Shown here: piece after piece, positions 7,490-9,110 of the stretch | Layout of the letters: each line of letters starts with the position of its first letter | Position numbering within the stretch: the stretch's first letter is position 1 | Source of the DNA: Sulfuritalea sp. | GTDB taxonomy: Bacteria > Pseudomonadota > Gammaproteobacteria > Burkholderiales > Rhodocyclaceae | Assembly (NCBI GenBank): GCA_023229545.1 | Contig: JALNZB010000033.1 | Coordinates: 1 to 9,110 of the forward strand | Reading direction: 5' to 3' | Length of the DNA: 9,110 nucleotides | Made by a program: the position numbers and the translations under genes | The notes under the pieces: model-generated | The model's database searches: none | The model's input: the letters and a program-made list of their open reading frames with translations, nothing else | What the model was told of the DNA's origin: nothing

Positions 7490-8401
7490 TCAGTCCTTCT
7501 TCGGCTCGTCCTTCTTCGCGGCAGCGGCTTGCGCCGCCACTTCGGCGGCGAAGTCATTGACCTTCTTCTCGATGCCTTCGCCGACGATAAACAGCGCGAA
7601 GCTGGCCACCGAAGCACTCTTGGCCTTGAGCAGTTGTTCGATGGTCTGCTTGCCGTCCTCGGCCTTGACGAACACCTGGCCGAGCAACGTCACGTCCTTC
7701 AGATACTTCTGCACCGTGCCTTCGGCAATCTTTTCCAGCATCGCTTCCGGCTTGCCGGCTTCGCGCGCCTTCTCGATGGCAATGCGCCGCTCGGTCTCCA
7801 GCAACTCGGCGGGCACGCCCGACGAATCCAGGGACTTCGGCTTCGATGCGGCGATGTGCATTGCCAAGTCTTTCGCCAGTTGATCGTCACCGCCGACCAC
7901 GTCGACCAGCACGCCGATCTTCGAGCCGCCGTGGATGTAGGAGGCCAGCTTGCCTTTAGCCTCGATGCGCGTGAAGCGGCGAATGCTCATGTTCTCGCCA
8001 ATCTTGCCCACCAGCGCCGTGCGGGTGGATTCGACCGTGCCATCGCCCATGGGCAAAGCGGAGAGTGCCGCGACATCGACCGGATTTTTCTCGGCCACCA
8101 GTCGCGCGCAGTCGCTGGCCAGCTTGAGGAACTCATCGTTCTTGGCGACGAAATCGGTTTCGCTGTTGATCTCGAAAATGCTGCCCAGCTTGCCGTCGGC
8201 GGCGATGTGGATTGCCACCACGCCTTCCGCTGCGATGCGGGTTGCCGCCTTGCTGGCCTTGTTGCCCAGTTTGACGCGCAGGATTTCCTCGGCTTTCGCC
8301 ATGTCGCCGCCGGATTCGGTCAGCGCCCTCTTGCATTCCATCATCGGCGCGTCGGTCTTCTCGCGCAGTTCCTTGACCATGCTTGCGGTAATGTCCGCCA
8401 T
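7490..8401 (-). CDS. tsf: Translation elongation factor Ts
   Basis: EF-Ts is the nucleotide exchange factor that frees EF-Tu from GDP during elongation. The 303-residue protein has the N-terminal UBA-like domain with MVKELREKTDAPMMECKRAL at 8-27; TDAPMMECK is typical of betaproteobacteria, where E. coli has TDAGMMDCK. The core follows with INSETDFVAKN at 78-88; TDFVAKN is the EF-Tu contact motif that disturbs the magnesium site. Two repeated core subdomains come next, including IGENMSIRRFTRIEA and GGSKIGVLVDVVGGD, then the coiled-coil section, and AEGTVQKYLKDVTLLGQVFV near 240. The last 20 or so residues are Ala- and Lys-rich (AAQAAAAKKDEPKKD) and likely flexible. The ATG at 8401 has GGAG 7 nt upstream. 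The gene lies downstream of rpsB, the standard pairing. Confidence 0.98.
   Translation of the reverse strand: MADITASMVKELREKTDAPMMECKRALTESGGDMAKAEEILRVKLGNKASKAATRIAAEGVVAIHIAADGKLGSIFEINSETDFVAKNDEFLKLASDCARLVAEKNPVDVAALSALPMGDGTVESTRTALVGKIGENMSIRRFTRIEAKGKLASYIHGGSKIGVLVDVVGGDDQLAKDLAMHIAASKPKSLDSSGVPAELLETERRIAIEKAREAGKPEAMLEKIAEGTVQKYLKDVTLLGQVFVKAEDGKQTIEQLLKAKSASVASFALFIVGEGIEKKVNDFAAEVAAQAAAAKKDEPKKD
7494..7498 (-). promoter_or_regulatory. Ribosome binding site of pyrH, inside the end of tsf
   Basis: AAGGA on the minus strand, 7 nt before the pyrH ATG, is part of the last Lys-Asp codons of tsf. Ribosomes finishing tsf would sit over this site. Confidence 0.75.
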
Positions 8402-8408
8402 TGCTTTA

Positions 8409-8412
8409 CTCC
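8409..8412 (-). promoter_or_regulatory. Ribosome binding site of tsf
   Basis: GGAG on the minus strand, 7 nt before the tsf ATG at 8401. It lies just downstream of the intergenic palindrome and its T run, so the hairpin does not enclose the binding site. Confidence 0.8.
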
Positions 8413-8418
8413 AAACTC

Positions 8419-8497
8419 AAAAAATCATTCACCACGGCGACACGGCGACACGGCGCAATAACTTGAATCGATTTTCGCCGTGTCGCCGTGCCGTGGT
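8419..8497 (-). terminator. Possible attenuator: hairpin plus T run in the rpsB-tsf gap
   Basis: In the direction of transcription the GC-rich hairpin at 8497-8431 is followed, after 6 nt (GAATGA), by six T residues (8424-8419). This resembles an intrinsic terminator, but the T run is short and set off from the stem. Because essential tsf and pyrH lie downstream, any effect would be partial: lowering read-through from rpsB or stabilising the rpsB 3' end. No promoter for tsf is obvious between the hairpin and the start. Confidence 0.35.
8431..8497. repeat. GC-rich imperfect palindrome between rpsB and tsf
   Basis: The arms are 8431-8455 and 8476-8497. They pair over 14 bp (8442-8455 with 8476-8489) and another 8 bp (8431-8438 with 8490-8497), with a 3-nt bulge (8439-8441) in the left arm. 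The 20-nt loop is AT-rich and contains AATCGATT. The left arm consists of 2.75 copies of ACGGCGAC; the right arm is the same series minus 3 nt. The element resembles the dispersed intergenic palindromes of the ACCACGG(A/C)GACAC type that I recall from many proteobacterial genomes, but copy number cannot be judged here. It fills most of the 104-nt gap between rpsB and tsf. Confidence 0.85.
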
Positions 8498-8505
8498 TAA
8501 CCGTC

Positions 8506-9110
8506 TTACTCCGCCGCCGCCTCGACTTCGACGAACTCGTCGTCGCCCGCCAGTTGCTGCACCACCTCATTGATCGACTGGTTCTTGCCTTCGAGAATGG
8601 CATCGGCCACGCCACGGGCATAGAGGCGGATCGCGCCGGAGGAGTCGTCGTTGCCGGGGATTACATAGGCGACGCCTTCCGGGGAATGATTGGTATCCAC
8701 CACGCCGATCACCGGGATGCCGAGCTTGCTGGCTTCGGTGATGGCAATCTTGTGATAGCCGACGTCGATGATGAAAATTGCATCGGGCAGGCCGCCCATG
8801 TCCTTGATGCCGCCGATGGACTTCTTCAGCTTGTCCATTTCGCGTTGCAGGGTCAGGGCTTCCTTCTTCGACAGCTTCTCGAATTTGCCTTCCAGCATCG
8901 CCTGTTCCAGATCCTTCAGGCGCTTGACGGAAAGCTTGAGGGTCTTGAAGTTGGTCATCATGCCGCCGAGCCAGCGGTCATCGACATAAGGCATGCCGCA
9001 ACGCAGGGCTTCCTCGGCGATGATTTCGCGCGCCTGGCGCTTGGTGCTGACGAACAGGATGGTGCCCTTCTTGGCCGCCATCTTCTTCACGAAGCCGATC
9101 GCTTCCTGGT
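8506..9110 (-). CDS. rpsB: 30S ribosomal protein S2 (N-terminal part outside window)
   Basis: S2 is a protein of the small-subunit body and head junction, needed for S1 binding, and in E. coli it represses its own rpsB-tsf mRNA. The window encodes the last 200 residues. The frame is open to the edge, entering at QEAIGFVKKMAAKKGTILFV, so the GTG at 9090 is an internal valine codon and not the start; roughly the first 50-odd residues of the family are missing. The family pattern is clear: GTILFVSTKRQAREII, DRWLGGMMTNFKTLKLSVKR, the coiled-coil hairpin LEQAMLEGKFEKLSKKEAL, GGIKDMGGLPDAIFIIDV, LGIPVIGVVDTNHSPEGV and YVIPGNDDSSGAIRLYARGV. The C-terminus is acidic (DDEFVEVEAAAE). It is the first gene of this operon visible here; its promoter and any leader regulation lie outside. 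Confidence 0.98.
   Translation of the reverse strand, partial: QEAIGFVKKMAAKKGTILFVSTKRQAREIIAEEALRCGMPYVDDRWLGGMMTNFKTLKLSVKRLKDLEQAMLEGKFEKLSKKEALTLQREMDKLKKSIGGIKDMGGLPDAIFIIDVGYHKIAITEASKLGIPVIGVVDTNHSPEGVAYVIPGNDDSSGAIRLYARGVADAILEGKNQSINEVVQQLAGDDEFVEVEAAAE

Noticed and set aside
8431..8455. Possible CRISPR-like or short direct repeat array
   Set aside because: The repeat units are only 8 bp, contiguous and without spacers, and they are mirrored in the opposite arm. This is a hairpin with internal tandem units, not a CRISPR array.
6776..8461. 561-codon plus-strand open frame opposite pyrH and tsf
   Set aside because: It is antisense to two complete essential genes. Its C-terminal part (HSPRRHGDTAQ) is simply the intergenic palindrome read as protein, a common false annotation.
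9088..9090. GTG at 9090 as the start of rpsB
   Set aside because: The frame continues upstream to the window edge with S2-like sequence (QEAIGF), so the gene simply runs out of the window.

Overview
The window holds a conserved, tightly packed operon of essential housekeeping genes, all read on the minus strand. In transcription order (high to low coordinate) they are rpsB (5' end outside the window), tsf, pyrH, frr, uppS, cdsA, dxr, rseP and bamA (3' end outside the window). The gene order, the high GC content, a BamA with signal peptide and POTRA domains, and protein details such as TDAPMMECK near the EF-Ts N-terminus point to a Gram-negative betaproteobacterium. Something near Rhodocyclales or Nitrosomonadales is my guess from protein flavour, not a computed placement.

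Layout: 8506-9110 is the C-terminal part of ribosomal protein S2. Next comes the only sizeable non-coding gap (8402-8505, 104 nt), which is dominated by a GC-rich imperfect palindrome made of an 8-bp tandem unit. tsf (EF-Ts), pyrH (UMP kinase) and frr (ribosome recycling factor) follow, each with a readable Shine-Dalgarno. A 46-nt spacer leads to uppS, after which uppS/cdsA overlap by 8 nt, cdsA/dxr by 4 nt and dxr/rseP by 4 nt (ATGA). Those three downstream starts lack a clear Shine-Dalgarno, so translational coupling is likely. bamA starts 27 nt after rseP.

The genes form two functional blocks: translation and nucleotide supply (S2, EF-Ts, UMP kinase, RRF), then envelope building. In the envelope block Dxr makes isoprenoid precursor, UppS makes the C55 lipid carrier, CdsA makes CDP-diacylglycerol for phospholipids, RseP is the site-2 protease of the sigma-E envelope stress pathway, and BamA inserts outer-membrane proteins.

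The main anomaly is a one-base deletion in bamA in a T4C3 run (minus strand; 120-126). It ends the zero frame at 103-105, while the neighbouring frame continues the expected BamA barrel to the window edge. The other points of note are the rpsB-tsf palindrome and a 12-bp in-frame tandem duplication in dxr. I see no mobile element, CRISPR array, tRNA or rRNA gene, defence system or unfamiliar gene cassette. The long plus-strand ORFs are antisense shadows. Apart from those three points this is an ordinary core-genome region.
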